Shown: positions 37,056 through 47,200 of the stretch, in pieces
Numbering within the stretch: position 1 is the stretch's first letter
How the letters are laid out: each line of letters begins with the position of its first letter
DNA from: Pseudomonas sp. B21_DOA
Lineage (GTDB): Bacteria; Pseudomonadota; Gammaproteobacteria; Pseudomonadales; Pseudomonadaceae
Assembly: GCA_030544685.1 (NCBI GenBank)
Contig: CP086683.1
Coordinates: forward strand, 2,542,001-2,606,000
Length of the DNA: 64,000 nucleotides
Direction: 5' to 3'
Notes under the pieces: generated by a model
What the model was told of the DNA's origin: nothing
Database searches by the model: none
What the model saw: only the letters and a program-made list of their open reading frames with translations
Made by a program: the position numbers and the translations under genes

Positions 37056-37948
37056 ATGGCCAACGCTTTACCCGACCTGAAACTCTTGCGCATCTTCGTC
37101 AGCGTCGTGCGTCATCAGGGTTTTGCCAATGCGCAGCAGGAACTCAACCTGTCGACCTCGGCGATCAGCACCTACATGAGCCAGCTCGAAGCCGCGCTCG
37201 GTCTGGTGCTGTGCCATCGCGGGCGCGGCGGGTTCAGCCTGACCAGCAAGGGCGAGCTGTTCCATCAGGAAACCCTGCGCCTGCTCGCCGAGCTTGAAGG
37301 CTTCGAGCAATACGCCGCCGCGCTCAAGGGCGAACTGCGCGGCACGCTCAACCTCGGGGTGATCGATTCCACGGTCAGCGACAAGGCTCTGCCGTTTGCC
37401 GAAGCCATCGGCGCCTACAGTCAGGAACACCCGGCGGTGCATTTGCACCTGTCGGTGATGAGCCCTTATGAGTTGCAACTCGGCGTGCAGGACAATCGCC
37501 TCGATCTGGCGATCGGTGCGTTTTCCACGCGCATGAGCGGTCTGGTCTACATGCCGCTGTACCGCGAGCAGCACTGGCTGTATTGCAGCAGTCGCCATCC
37601 ACTGTTCAACGAGCGGCGCATTCCCGAGCAGGTCATCACTCAGCAACGGATGGTCGGGCGCGGTTACTGGAGTCAGGCGGAACTGGCCCGGCACGGTTTC
37701 AAACACAGCGCCGCCACCGTGGAAAGCATGGAGGCGCAGCTGATTCTGGTGCTCTCCGGCGCCTACATCGGTTATCTGCCGGAACACTACGCGCAGGCCT
37801 GGGCCGACAAGGGTGATTTGCGTGTTCTGCTGCCGGCGACCTTCGGTTATCAGGCACCGTTTTCGATGATCATGCGCAGGGCCGCAGTCGCGAACCATTG
37901 ATCCAGACCTTCCGCGATTTGCTCAAAGCGCAACTCAATCAGGCTTGA
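37056..37948 (+). CDS. LysR-family regulator of the gbu locus (GbuR-like), frameshifted at 3' end
   Basis: A winged helix (L-K-L-L-R-I-F-V-S-V-V-R-H-Q-G-F, then S-T-S-A-I-S-T-Y-M) is followed by an effector domain. As written, the frame stops at 37901 after A-V-A-N-H. One more C at 37895-37896 continues it as A-N-P-L-I-Q-T-F-R-D-L-L-K-A-Q to a TGA at 37948, giving about 297 residues, the usual size. It is divergent from gbuA and in the position of gbuR (PA1422 as I recall), so it probably activates gbuA with 4-guanidinobutyrate. The ATG at 37056 follows TTGGAGAG. Confidence 0.85.
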
Positions 37949-37954
37949 GAAAAA

Positions 37955-38550
37955 ATGTCCCGACCACAATGCCCGCGCTGCCTGCGCCCCCAATCCCATT
38001 GCCTGTGCCCGCTGATCCCTCGCCTCGACAGCCGCACGCGGGTATTGCTGCTGCAGCATCCGAGCGAGGTCAATCATGCGCTTAACACCGCGCGGCTGGC
38101 GGCTCTGGGTTTGACCAATGCCGAGCTGATTGTCGGCGAGGTGTTCGAGGATATGCCGACGCTGTTGAACCGGCCGGGTTATCAGGCGCGCTTGTTGTTC
38201 CCGGCTGAGGATGCGCAGCCGTTGCAGGTTTACGCGCCAAATGATCAGCCAATGTTGCTGGTCGTCCCGGACGGCACCTGGCGCAAAGCGCGCAAGATGC
38301 TGCACCTCAATCCGCTGCTGGCAGCACTGCCACGGGTGACCCTGGCCGAGGGTGGCGTGTCGCGTTATCGCTTGCGCAAGGCACCGGGGCCTGGGGCGTT
38401 GTCGACTATCGAGGCCATTGTGCAGGCGCTGGAAATCCTCGAAGCACCGACGACGTTTGCGCCGTTGCTCAAGCCGTTTGAAGCGCTGATCGAAGGGCAG
38501 ATTGCGGCGATGGGGAGGAGACTTTCCAGCGTAATCATGCTGAAAAATAG
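37955..38550 (+). CDS. DTW-domain tRNA-uridine aminocarboxypropyltransferase, frameshift near end
   Basis: The N-terminal zinc-like cluster C-P-R-C-L-R-P-Q-S-H-C-L-C-P and the variant DTW motif V-V-P-D-G-T-W-R-K-A-R-K-M (about residues 104-116) mark the DTW family. Members add aminocarboxypropyl groups to tRNA uridines (TapT/YfiP type). As written, the end is nonsense (M-G-R-R-L-S-S). One more G at 38512-38515 gives M-G-E-E-T-F-Q-R-N-H-A-E-K and a TAG at 38550, for about 198 residues. It starts 6 bases after the LysR stop and may be co-transcribed. Confidence 0.82.
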
Positions 38551-38568
38551 TCGTTGTTGTTGCTGACC

Positions 38569-38663
38569 CCATCGCTGGCAAGCCAGCTCCCACAGGTTCT
38601 GAGGTGTCCACAGGTTTTGTGGTCGACACGGACTCTGTGGGAGCTGGCTTGCCAGCGATAGGG
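38569..38663. repeat. REP-like inverted pair (GCTGGCAAGCCAGC type)
   Basis: CATCGCTGGCAAGCCAGCTC at left is mirrored by GAGCTGGCTTGCCAGCGATA at right, between convergent DTW and lapC genes. It is a third REP subtype in the window. Confidence 0.85.
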
Positions 38664-38694
38664 CCAGTCAAATCACCACAAAATCCGGAGGTGA

Positions 38695-40056
38695 CTAGCG
38701 CTCGCGCATCGCCTCAGTCCGCGCTTTCAACACCGGTTTGAGCAGGTAATCCAAGACGCTTTTCTCACCGGTAATAATGTCCACCGTCGCCACCATCCCC
38801 GGGATGATCAGCAGCGGTTTCACGTCGCCGCCCAGGTGATTCTTGTCGGTGCGCACCTGAATCAGATAGAAGCTGTTGCCCTTGTCGTCGGTAATCGTAT
38901 CGGCGCCGATCAGCTCCAGTTTGGCGCTCAGCCCGCCGTAAATCGTGTAGTCGTAGGCGCTGAACTTGACCATGGCTTTCTGGCCCGGATGCAGGAACGC
39001 GACGTCTTGCGGGCGGACCTTGGCTTCGATCAGCAGGTTGTCTTCCAGCGGCACGATTTCGACCATGTCGCTGCCCGGCTGGACCACGCCGCCGATGGTG
39101 TTGACCTTCATCTGCTTGATCACGCCACGCACCGGCGACGTCACTGTAGTGCGACTGACGCGGTCGTCGATGGCGATGCTCGAAGCGGTGATTTTTGACA
39201 GGTCGGTGCGTTTCTCATTCAGCTCTTTGGCCGCTTCCGAACGGAAGGTCTGCTCGGATTCGTCGATCTTGCTGCGGATCTCGGCAATGGCCGATTCGGC
39301 GCGGGGAATCGCCAGCGTGGTGGCGTTGAGCGAACCACGAATTTCCACGGCACTGCGTCTGAGGCGGAGGATTTCCACCGGTGACACAGCGCCGGTTTTC
39401 ACCAGCGGTTCGGACATGTTCATCTCTTGTTGCAGCAACGCGAGGCTGGAGCTGAACTGGCCTTGCTTGGAACGAAACTCCGCCAGTTCCTGGGTTTTCT
39501 GCCGCAGTTGTTCACTGAGGGTGCGCTGTTCGCTGGCCAGGCGCCGTTGACGTTGCTCGTACAACGAGCGCTCGTCCTCGGCGACTTGCGGGGCCTTGGC
39601 AATCACTTCAGCGGAGAGCTTGAAGGGACGTCCCTCGGCCTCCGCTGACAGCCGTTCGACCTGCGCGGTCAGCGCGTAACGGTCGGCCTCGCTTTCGCCC
39701 TTGTTCGAGCGAAAGCGCGTGTCATCCAGACGCAGCAGGGTGTCACCCTTGCCGACCATCTGGCCTTCGCGAACGAAAATCTCGGTGACGATGCCGCCCT
39801 CGAGGTTCTGGATCACCTGAACCTTGCTTGACGGAATCGCCTTGCCTTCGCCCATGGTGACTTCTTCGAGCACGGCAAATTTCGCCCAGACCAGGGCGGC
39901 GATCAGCAGCGCTGCCGCCAGCCACACGGTGATCCGCGATTTGCGCGGCGAATCCTGCAATGCTGCGCCGGCGGTTTCCGGCATGAACTCGGCTTCGGCG
40001 CTTTTGCCGAAACTGTCGAAGTAACCGCGCTTGTTGCTATCGGAGGAAGCAGGCAT
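38695..40056 (-). CDS. lapC: Type I secretion membrane-fusion protein LapC
   Basis: The product has 453 residues of the HlyD family. A single N-terminal membrane helix (about residues 42-60, V-W-L-A-A-A-L-L-I-A) is followed by a biotinyl-lipoyl half-motif (I-Q-N-L-E-G-G-I-V), a long coiled coil (about 100-280), and the beta barrel with S-P-V-R-G-V-I-K-Q-M. It links the LapB ATPase to the outer-membrane LapE. The ATG at 40056 has GGAG 7 bases upstream and lies 10 bases after lapB, so it is in the same operon. The name rests on family and context. Confidence 0.9.
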   Translation of the reverse strand: MPASSDSNKRGYFDSFGKSAEAEFMPETAGAALQDSPRKSRITVWLAAALLIAALVWAKFAVLEEVTMGEGKAIPSSKVQVIQNLEGGIVTEIFVREGQMVGKGDTLLRLDDTRFRSNKGESEADRYALTAQVERLSAEAEGRPFKLSAEVIAKAPQVAEDERSLYEQRQRRLASEQRTLSEQLRQKTQELAEFRSKQGQFSSSLALLQQEMNMSEPLVKTGAVSPVEILRLRRSAVEIRGSLNATTLAIPRAESAIAEIRSKIDESEQTFRSEAAKELNEKRTDLSKITASSIAIDDRVSRTTVTSPVRGVIKQMKVNTIGGVVQPGSDMVEIVPLEDNLLIEAKVRPQDVAFLHPGQKAMVKFSAYDYTIYGGLSAKLELIGADTITDDKGNSFYLIQVRTDKNHLGGDVKPLLIIPGMVATVDIITGEKSVLDYLLKPVLKARTEAMRER

Positions 40057-40066
40057 GGCGTAACTC

Positions 40067-42226
40067 CTAGACCGCCGCCGAGCCGACACGGCCCTTGCGC
40101 AGTGCATCGATGACCGCTTCTTTCGGGCCGTCAGCGACGACCCGGCCGTTGTCCAGCACCAGCAACCGGTCCACCAGGCTCAGCATCGAGGTGCGGTGGG
40201 TGACCAGCAGCAGGGTTTTGCCTTGCACCCAGCCATGCAGTTTCTGCCGCAGCGCATCTTCACTGCTGTTGTCCATGGCGCTGGTGGGTTCGTCGAGCAG
40301 CATGATCGGCGGATCAAGCAGTAGCGCGCGCGCCAGCAACACCGCCTGGCGTTGGCCGCCGGATAGCAGTTGTCCGCGTTCGCCCACCGGTCGGTCGAAG
40401 CCTTGCGGGTGTTGCCGCGCCAGTTCGGTGACGCCAGTCAGTTCGGCGACTTCGAGCATGCGTGAATCGCTGATGTAGCGCGCGCCAAGGGTCAGGTTGT
40501 CGCGCAGACTGCCGGCCAGCAGCGGCAGATCGTGGGCGACATAACCGATCTGCTGGCGCAGGTCGGCCACGTCCAGTTGGCGCAGATCGAGGCCGTCGAG
40601 CAGCAACTGGCCTTCCTCCGCTTCGTAGAAGCCCATCACCAATCGCGCCAAAGTACTTTTGCCGGAACCGCTGCGGCCGATGATGCCGACCCGCTCGCCG
40701 GGTTTCAGGCTGAAGCTGACCTCGCTCAGCGCCGGTGCGTTCTGGCCGTTGTAGTGGAAGGTCACGCCGCTGACGTCCAGTGCGCCTTGCAGCTGCGTGC
40801 GTTCCAGTGGCCGTTGTTTGCCGTCGCGTTCCTGCGGCAGCGCCATGAGCGCGTCGGTGCTTTTCATGGTCAGTTGCGCTTGCTGGTAGCGGGTGATCAG
40901 CCCGGCGATCTGGCCGAGCGGGGCGAGCACGCGGCTGCCGAGCATGTAAGTGGCGACCAGCGCGCCGACACTGAGGTTGCCAGCGATGATGCTGTAGACC
41001 CCGGCAACAATCGTCGCCATCCCGGAAAACTGCTGGATGAACAACGTGCCGTTGGTGGCCAGCGCCGACAGGTTGCGCGCATGGCTGTCGAGGCGGGTGA
41101 GGGCGCCGTGGGTGCTTTCCCATTTGTGCTGGCGCTCGCTTTCGGCGCCGCAGGCCTCGAGGGTTTCCAGACCGCCGAGGGTTTCGATCAGCACCGCCTG
41201 ACGCTCGGCGCCGAGGCTCAGGCTTTTCTGCACGGTGTCACGCAGGCGCACCTGAATCGCCATGGCGAAGACGATCGTGATCGGAAACGCCAGCAGCGGA
41301 ATCACCACCAGCCAGCCGCCGAGCAGGCCGATCACTACCAGCATCAACACCACGAAGGGCAAGTCGATCAGACTGGTCAGGGTCACGGCAGTGAGAAATT
41401 CACGCAGGCCCTGGAAATCGTGAATGCTCTGGGCAAAGCCGCCAATGGTTGCTGGCCGCGCTTTCATCGACATGCCGGTGATGCGCTCGAACAACGTTGC
41501 CGAGAGGATCACATCGGTTTTCTTGCCGGCGGTGTCGAGCAGGTGCGCACGCACCACGCGCAGCACCAATTCAAAACCGGTGCCGATCAGCAAACCGATC
41601 GACAGCACCCACAGCGTCGAGGTCGCCTGATTGGGCACCACGCGATCGTAGGTCTGCATGACGAACAGCGGCACCATCAGGCCCAGCAGGTTGATCAGGA
41701 AACTGGCGAGGATCGCATCGCTGTACAGCCATTTCGACAGCTTCAGTGTGTCGCGAAACCATGCGTTTACTCGTGGCACCAGCGGCGCGCGCAGGTCTTC
41801 GAGTTCGTGGCGCGGACGGGCGAACAAGGCCTGGCCGTTGTAGTGCTCGTTGAGTTCTTCGCGGCTGACCCATTGCTCGCCGCCGTCGGCTTCGCTGGGC
41901 AGCAGCAGGGCTTTGCCATCCTCGCCAAAACGCCGCAGCACCGCTGTTCGGCCGTCGTTGAGCAGCAGCAGGATCGGCAGGTTCAGCGGCGAAATGTCTT
42001 TCAGGTCACGGCGCAACAACCGCGCCTGTAATCCGGCCCGCGCTGCTGCACGGGGCAGCAGATCAAGGCTCAGACGTTGTTTGTTCAGGGGCAGCCCGGC
42101 ACTCAGGCTGGCACGACTGACCGTGGCGCCATGCAGTTTGCAGAGGATCAGCAGACCGTCGAGTAACGGATCGTCGAAGCTCAGGCGCGGATCGACCCCG
42201 GTGGCGCCGGGTTCCATGCTGGTCAT
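40067..42226 (-). CDS. lapB: Type I secretion permease/ATPase LapB
   Basis: The product is 719 residues. The N-terminal 130 or so form a C39-peptidase-like domain without a clear catalytic Cys/His set, as in adhesin exporters that do not cleave a leader. Six membrane helices and an ATPase follow, with Walker A G-R-S-G-S-G-K-S-T (about 509-517), L-S-G-G-Q (about 617) and L-L-D-E-P-T (about 640). It energises export of the large adhesin. It lies between lapE and lapC on the minus strand, with 168 bases of palindromic repeat before it. Confidence 0.92.
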   Translation of the reverse strand: MTSMEPGATGVDPRLSFDDPLLDGLLILCKLHGATVSRASLSAGLPLNKQRLSLDLLPRAAARAGLQARLLRRDLKDISPLNLPILLLLNDGRTAVLRRFGEDGKALLLPSEADGGEQWVSREELNEHYNGQALFARPRHELEDLRAPLVPRVNAWFRDTLKLSKWLYSDAILASFLINLLGLMVPLFVMQTYDRVVPNQATSTLWVLSIGLLIGTGFELVLRVVRAHLLDTAGKKTDVILSATLFERITGMSMKARPATIGGFAQSIHDFQGLREFLTAVTLTSLIDLPFVVLMLVVIGLLGGWLVVIPLLAFPITIVFAMAIQVRLRDTVQKSLSLGAERQAVLIETLGGLETLEACGAESERQHKWESTHGALTRLDSHARNLSALATNGTLFIQQFSGMATIVAGVYSIIAGNLSVGALVATYMLGSRVLAPLGQIAGLITRYQQAQLTMKSTDALMALPQERDGKQRPLERTQLQGALDVSGVTFHYNGQNAPALSEVSFSLKPGERVGIIGRSGSGKSTLARLVMGFYEAEEGQLLLDGLDLRQLDVADLRQQIGYVAHDLPLLAGSLRDNLTLGARYISDSRMLEVAELTGVTELARQHPQGFDRPVGERGQLLSGGQRQAVLLARALLLDPPIMLLDEPTSAMDNSSEDALRQKLHGWVQGKTLLLVTHRTSMLSLVDRLLVLDNGRVVADGPKEAVIDALRKGRVGSAAV

Positions 42227-42260
42227 AGTGATTGCCTCTGTTGAACGGGCTCGGTTATCG

Positions 42261-42362
42261 GATCGTTCCCACGCTCTGCGGGGAATGCCTCCAGGGACGC
42301 TCTGCGTCCAGTGACGCGGAGCGTCACGGGCTGCATTCCTTTGCTGCGCGTGGGAACGATCA
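42261..42362. repeat. Palindromic GATCGTTCCCACGC-type repeat inside the lapEBC operon
   Basis: Ends GGATCGTTCCCACGC and GCGTGGGAACGATC pair around GACGCTCTGCGTC and GACGCGGAGCGTC. It is the same family as 3711-3818. It lies between lapE and lapB. Confidence 0.8.
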
Positions 42363-42394
42363 GAGATCGCAGCCTTCGGCAGGTCCCGGAGGGG

Positions 42395-43752
42395 CTATTT
42401 CAACTCGGGCAGGCGCGCCTGGTTTTTCACTTCGGTCGTGGCAATCGCATCGGCCGGCAGCACCACGCGTTGTTTGCTCAGCAACTGGCCCATGTTCGCC
42501 AGCACGCGGTACATCGAGTATTCCTCGGTGTAGCGGATTTCGGTGTAGCGACGGTTGGCGTTGTACAGCTCGTTTTCGCTGTCGAGCAGGTCGAGCAGGG
42601 TGCGTTGGCCGAGGCCGAACTGGTCCTGATAAGCGGCGCGTACGCGTTTGGTGGTTTCGGCATATTCGCGAGCGGTAGGCGTCTGCTTCTTGGCGTTTTC
42701 CATGGCGTTCCAGGCCAGACGAATGTTCTCGTTGAGCTGACGCAGCGCGTTGTTGCGAATGTCCATCGCCTGGTTGATGTCGTGGGCATTGGCCGCCAGG
42801 CGTGCCTTGTCGCTGCCGCCACGGAACAGGTTGTAGTTCATCACTACACCGACACGCCATTCGTTGTCGTGGCCTTCATCGCCCTGCACGTTGTTGTTGG
42901 CGCCGACTGCCGCTTCCGCGTCAAAGCGTGGATAGAACGGCGACTTGGCCACTTCGTACTGGCTCTCGGCGGACTGCACGTCAGCCTGGGCGGATTTCAG
43001 GTACGGGTTGTTGTCGACCATGCTCTGCTGCGCTTCACGCAGGTCCGGCGGCAGTTCGCCACGGGTGGAGGCCGGGGTTTCCAGCTCATCGGGCATGCGT
43101 CCGACCACGCTATAGAAATTCGATTCGGCGTCGGCCAGATCGACTTCGGCGGTGTCGAGGTTGTTCTGCGCCAGCGCACGACGGGCGACCGATTGATCGG
43201 AGTCGGCGGTACTGCCGATGCCGCGCTCGGTGCGCAGGCCGATCTGATCGTTGACGCGCAAGTGCGCCTGCAAATTGTTCTTCGCCAGCGTCACCAGTTC
43301 ACGCCGCTTGAGCACTTCGAGGTAGACCTCGATGGTGCGCAGGGCCAGATCCTGCGCGGTGCCTTGCGCGTAGTAGGCACGCGAGTTGGACACGCCCTTG
43401 GTGCGCTCGACCTCGTTGGCGGTGTTGAAGCCGTCGAAGATCATCTGCCGCAAGCGCAGCTCCGACTGGGTGTAATTGAGGATTTCGGTGTTGTGATTAC
43501 CGAAGGCGCGGGTGTTGGTGTTGTCGCTGTAGCCGCGCCCGTAAGCAGCGTTCAAATCGACCGACGGATAGAACCCGCCCTTGGCCACTTTTACCTGTTC
43601 GTCCGCAGACAGGCGGGCGTCCACGCGCGAAGCGAGTTCCGGGTGAGTGGCGATGGTGCTTTGAATCGCCTCGGTGAGGTTCATCGCCTGGGCTTGGGAA
43701 GTGCAAGCCATGGCCAGCAAAACCGCGCTGCAGAGGGGGTTAAAACGCGCAT
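42395..43752 (-). CDS. lapE: TolC-family outer-membrane channel LapE, frameshift in signal peptide
   Basis: The mature protein is a TolC-type outer-membrane efflux protein with two repeated helical halves, such as A-Y-G-R-G-Y-S-D-N-T and N-Y-N-L-F-R-G-G. The frame as read starts only at L-L-A-M-A-C-T-S-Q-A-Q-A. One more base in the G5 run at 43735-43739 joins it to ATG 43752 (M-R-V-L-T-P-L-C-S-A-V-L-L-A), giving a normal signal peptide, and GGGAG lies 8 bases before that ATG. The repaired length is about 452 residues. It forms the outer-membrane exit duct with LapB and LapC. Confidence 0.88.
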
Positions 43753-44282
43753 GGGTGCATCTCCCTGGATCTCAATGTTGTGTTACCGTCGCCAATTATT
43801 TGACGTAATTTTAGGGTGTAAGCGTTTCACTCTTGTAACAACAGAGCTAAGAACATCCTAGAGAGTAGCTAAGAAAAAATTTTCATAAGGCTTATGCCAA
43901 AAAAACTTATGCGGTTTTTCAAAAGCAGCACATTGTTCAGCTCGAAAGCCTTTGTTTTATGCGCTTTAGGGAGCTCGAAAAGGCTTGAGGAAAGTTCCAT
44001 TCACTTTGCGAGACACTGCGAAGTACTGCTGAAGGGAGGGACGCGTAACGGCGAATGAGCGACAGATTTTTGTCACTCGGGTGATTCACCACTGTTACGT
44101 AGCGCTAGTGGGTCGATGGATTGAACAGGGTTGGCAAGTGCTTGATAGCGCTGACAATTCGTTTCAAACCAAGCCTGCGAAACGAACTGTCGAGGGTGCG
44201 AGCGTCGCCCCCGGCAACCCGATTGAGCCATGGGCTGCTTCGCGAACTTGTGCCGACGGTGGTCGGCAGCGGAGGATTTCAC
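43753..44282. other. Divergent control region between lapE and the giant adhesin gene
   Basis: 530 bases. An AT-rich stretch (43860-43990) contains the palindrome CATAAG-G-CTTATG (43884-43896) and a partial second copy (ACTTATG near 43907). The 3' part carries a perfect hairpin before the adhesin ribosome site. No gene is seen. Confidence 0.6.
44251..44282 (+). promoter_or_regulatory. Hairpin and Shine-Dalgarno of the adhesin gene
   Basis: TGCCGAC-GGTG-GTCGGCA (44251-44268) is a perfect 7-bp stem. GGAGG at 44271-44275 follows with 7 bases to the ATG. The stem ends two bases before the ribosome site. Confidence 0.65.
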
Positions 44283-47200
44283 ATGGCAGCGCTCATCGGT
44301 ACGGTCACAAAAGTCATTGGTCAGGTGTTCGCCCAGACGGGCGACGGCATCAAACGCCCGCTGTTCGAAGGCGATCGTTTGTACGCCGGCGATCAACTGA
44401 TCACTGGCGCGGAGGGCGCGGTGGCGGTGAAACTGCAAAACGGCGAGGAATTGACCCTCGGCCGCGGCAGCAGCATCACCATGACCGGCCAACTGCTGGC
44501 CGACCAGGCGGTGCCGGTGAACGTCGACGAAGCGCAGACCCCGAGCCAGGCACAACTGACCGATGTCGAGCAGATCCAGAAAGCCATCGCCGCCGGTGAA
44601 GACCCGAGCAAAACCGCCGAAGCCACCGCTGCCGGCCCCAACGCACCCACCGGCAATACCGGTGAACTGGGCGGCGGACACAGCTTCGTTCTGTTGACCG
44701 AAGTCGGCGGCCGAGTTGATCCGATCATCGGTTTCCCCACCGCCGGCTTCAACGGCATTCCCGAATTTCCCGAGTATCGTCGTGACGCGGACATCGACAA
44801 TGGCGACGACACCCCGGCGCCAATCGTGGTGCCACCGCCACCGGTGAACAATCCGGTTATCCTCAACGGCCTGGACGCAGCGGGCGGCGAGCTGAATCTC
44901 AATGAAGCCAATCTGCCTGACGGTACAGCGGCCAATCCGGGCGCTCTGACCCAGAGCGGCAGCTTCACCGTCTCGGCAGCGGACGGCTTGAGCAGTCTGA
45001 GCATCGGCGGCATCAACGTGATTGTTGGCGGCGTGCCGATCGGCTTTCCCCAGTCGATCACCACGCAACTGGGCAACACCCTGACCATCACTGGCTACAA
45101 CGCAGCAACCGGCACGGTCAGCTACAGCTACACCCTCAACGGCAACGAAACCCACGCGGCCGGCGACGGCGTGAACAATCTCAGCGAACAATTCACCGTG
45201 ATCGCCACCGACAGCAATGGCGACAGCGCCACTGGCACGCTGGACGTGAATATCACCGACGACGTGCCCAAAGCGTTTGACGACGCCAACGGCATTGCCT
45301 CGGAAACCTTGCTGACCCTGACCGGAAACGTCCTCACCAACGACATCCAAGGCGCTGACCGTGTACCCACCGGACCGGTCACGCCGGGTACTTTCACCGG
45401 TACTTACGGCACGTTGGTGCTGAACGCCGACGGCACCTACACCTACACGCTCAATACCAGCGATGCCGATTTCAAAGCCTTGACCGGCGGAGGCAACGGA
45501 ACCGAAACCTTCGCCTACACGATCACCGATGCCGACGGCGATAGCAGCAGCGCCAATCTGGTTCTGCAGATCCACAACAACGACGATCCAGTCACCATCG
45601 ATGGCCTGAACGTCGCCGGTGGCGAGCTCACGGTTTACGAAAAAACCTCAGCGACGGCAGCGCCCCGGACACTGGCGCACTGACGCAAAACGGCACGTTC
45701 ACCATCACCGCGCTGGACGGCGTCACAACGCTGACAGTCGGCGGCATCGCCGTGGTGACCAATGGCGTCGCCGCAGGTTTCCCGCAATCGATCACCACGC
45801 CGCTGGGCAGCACGCTGACGATTACTGGTTTTAACGCTGCAACCGGTGTGGTCAGTTACAGCTACACCCTGGCCGACAACGAAGCACATCCGAACGCCAA
45901 TGGCGCGAACAATCTGCCTGAGCAGTTCGCGGTCACGGTTGTGGATGACAACGGCACCACCGCCACTGGCACGCTGGACGTCAACATCGTCGACGACCTG
46001 CCGAAAGCCAACGATGACAGCAACGGCACTGCGTCCGAATCCCAACTGACTCTGACCGGCAATGTCCTGACGAACGACGTGCAAGGCGCCGACCGTGTGC
46101 CAACAGGTCCAGTCACGCCGGGCACTTTCACTGGTACTTTCGGTACGTTGGTCCTCAATGCCGACGGCACCTACACCTATACGCTGAACACCAGCGATGC
46201 GGATTTCAAAGCCTTGACTGGTGGCGGCAACGGCACAGAGATCTTCGCCTACACCATCACTGATGCCGACGGCGATTCCAGCACTGCCAATCTGGTTTTG
46301 CAGATTCACAACAACGATGATCCAGTAATCATCGACGGCCTGAACGTCGCCGGTGGCGAGCTGACGGTTTATGAGAAAAATCTCAGCGACGGCAGCGCAC
46401 CGGATGCTGGCGCGCTGACGCAAAACGGCACCTTCACCATCACCGCTCTCGACGGCGTGACCACGCTGACCGTCGGTGGAATTGCCGTGGTGACCAATGG
46501 CGTGGCCGCAGGCTTCCCGCAATCGATCACCACGCCGCTGGGCAGCACGCTGACCATCACCGGTTTCAACGCTGCAACCGGCGTGGTCAGTTACAGCTAC
46601 ACCCTGGCCGACAACGAGGCGCATGCGAACGCCAATGGCGCGAACAATCTGCCTGAGCAGTTCGCGGTCACGGTTGTGGATGACAACGGCACCACCGCCA
46701 CTGGCACGCTGGACGTCAACATCGTCGACGACCTGCCGAAAGCCAACGATGACAGCAACGGCACTGCGTCCGAATCCCAACTGACCCTGGCCGGCAATGT
46801 CCTGACCAACGACGTGCAAGGCGCCGACCGTGTGCCAACAGGTCCAGTCACGCCGGGCACTTTCACTGGTACTTTCGGTACGTTGGTCCTCAATGCCGAC
46901 GGCACCTACACCTATACGCTGAACACCAGCGATGCGGATTTCAAAGCCTTGACTGGTGGCGGCAACGGCACAGAGACCTTCGCCTACACCATCACTGACG
47001 CCGACGGCGATACCAGCACCGCGAACCTCGTTCTGCAGATTCACAACAACGACGATCCAGTAATCATCGACGGCTTGAACGTCGCCGGCGGCGAGCTCAC
47101 GGTTTACGAAAAAACCTCAGCGACGGCAGCGCACCGGATGCTGGCGCGCTGACGCAAAACGGCACCTTCACCATCACCGCTCTCGACGGCGTGACCACGC

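Noticed and set aside
43860..43990. Possible foreign AT-rich island upstream of the adhesin gene
   Set aside because: Low GC is common in the control regions of large adhesin genes, the stretch is only about 130 bases, and no mobile-element ends were seen.
44121..44282. Extending the adhesin N-terminus upstream to 44121
   Set aside because: The frame is open, but the ATG at 44283 has a strong GGAGG and begins the retention-module similarity, and the upstream part contains the hairpin.
45640..45650. Programmed frameshifting at an A-AAA-AAC slippery heptamer in the adhesin
   Set aside because: The restored sequence would contain such a heptamer, but the broken frame in the data needs one more base rather than a ribosomal slip, and no stimulatory structure is evident.
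45635..47044. Long open frames antisense to the adhesin repeats
   Set aside because: They mirror the repeated coding strand, have no ribosome sites and simply follow from the high GC content and lack of stop codons in the complementary frame.
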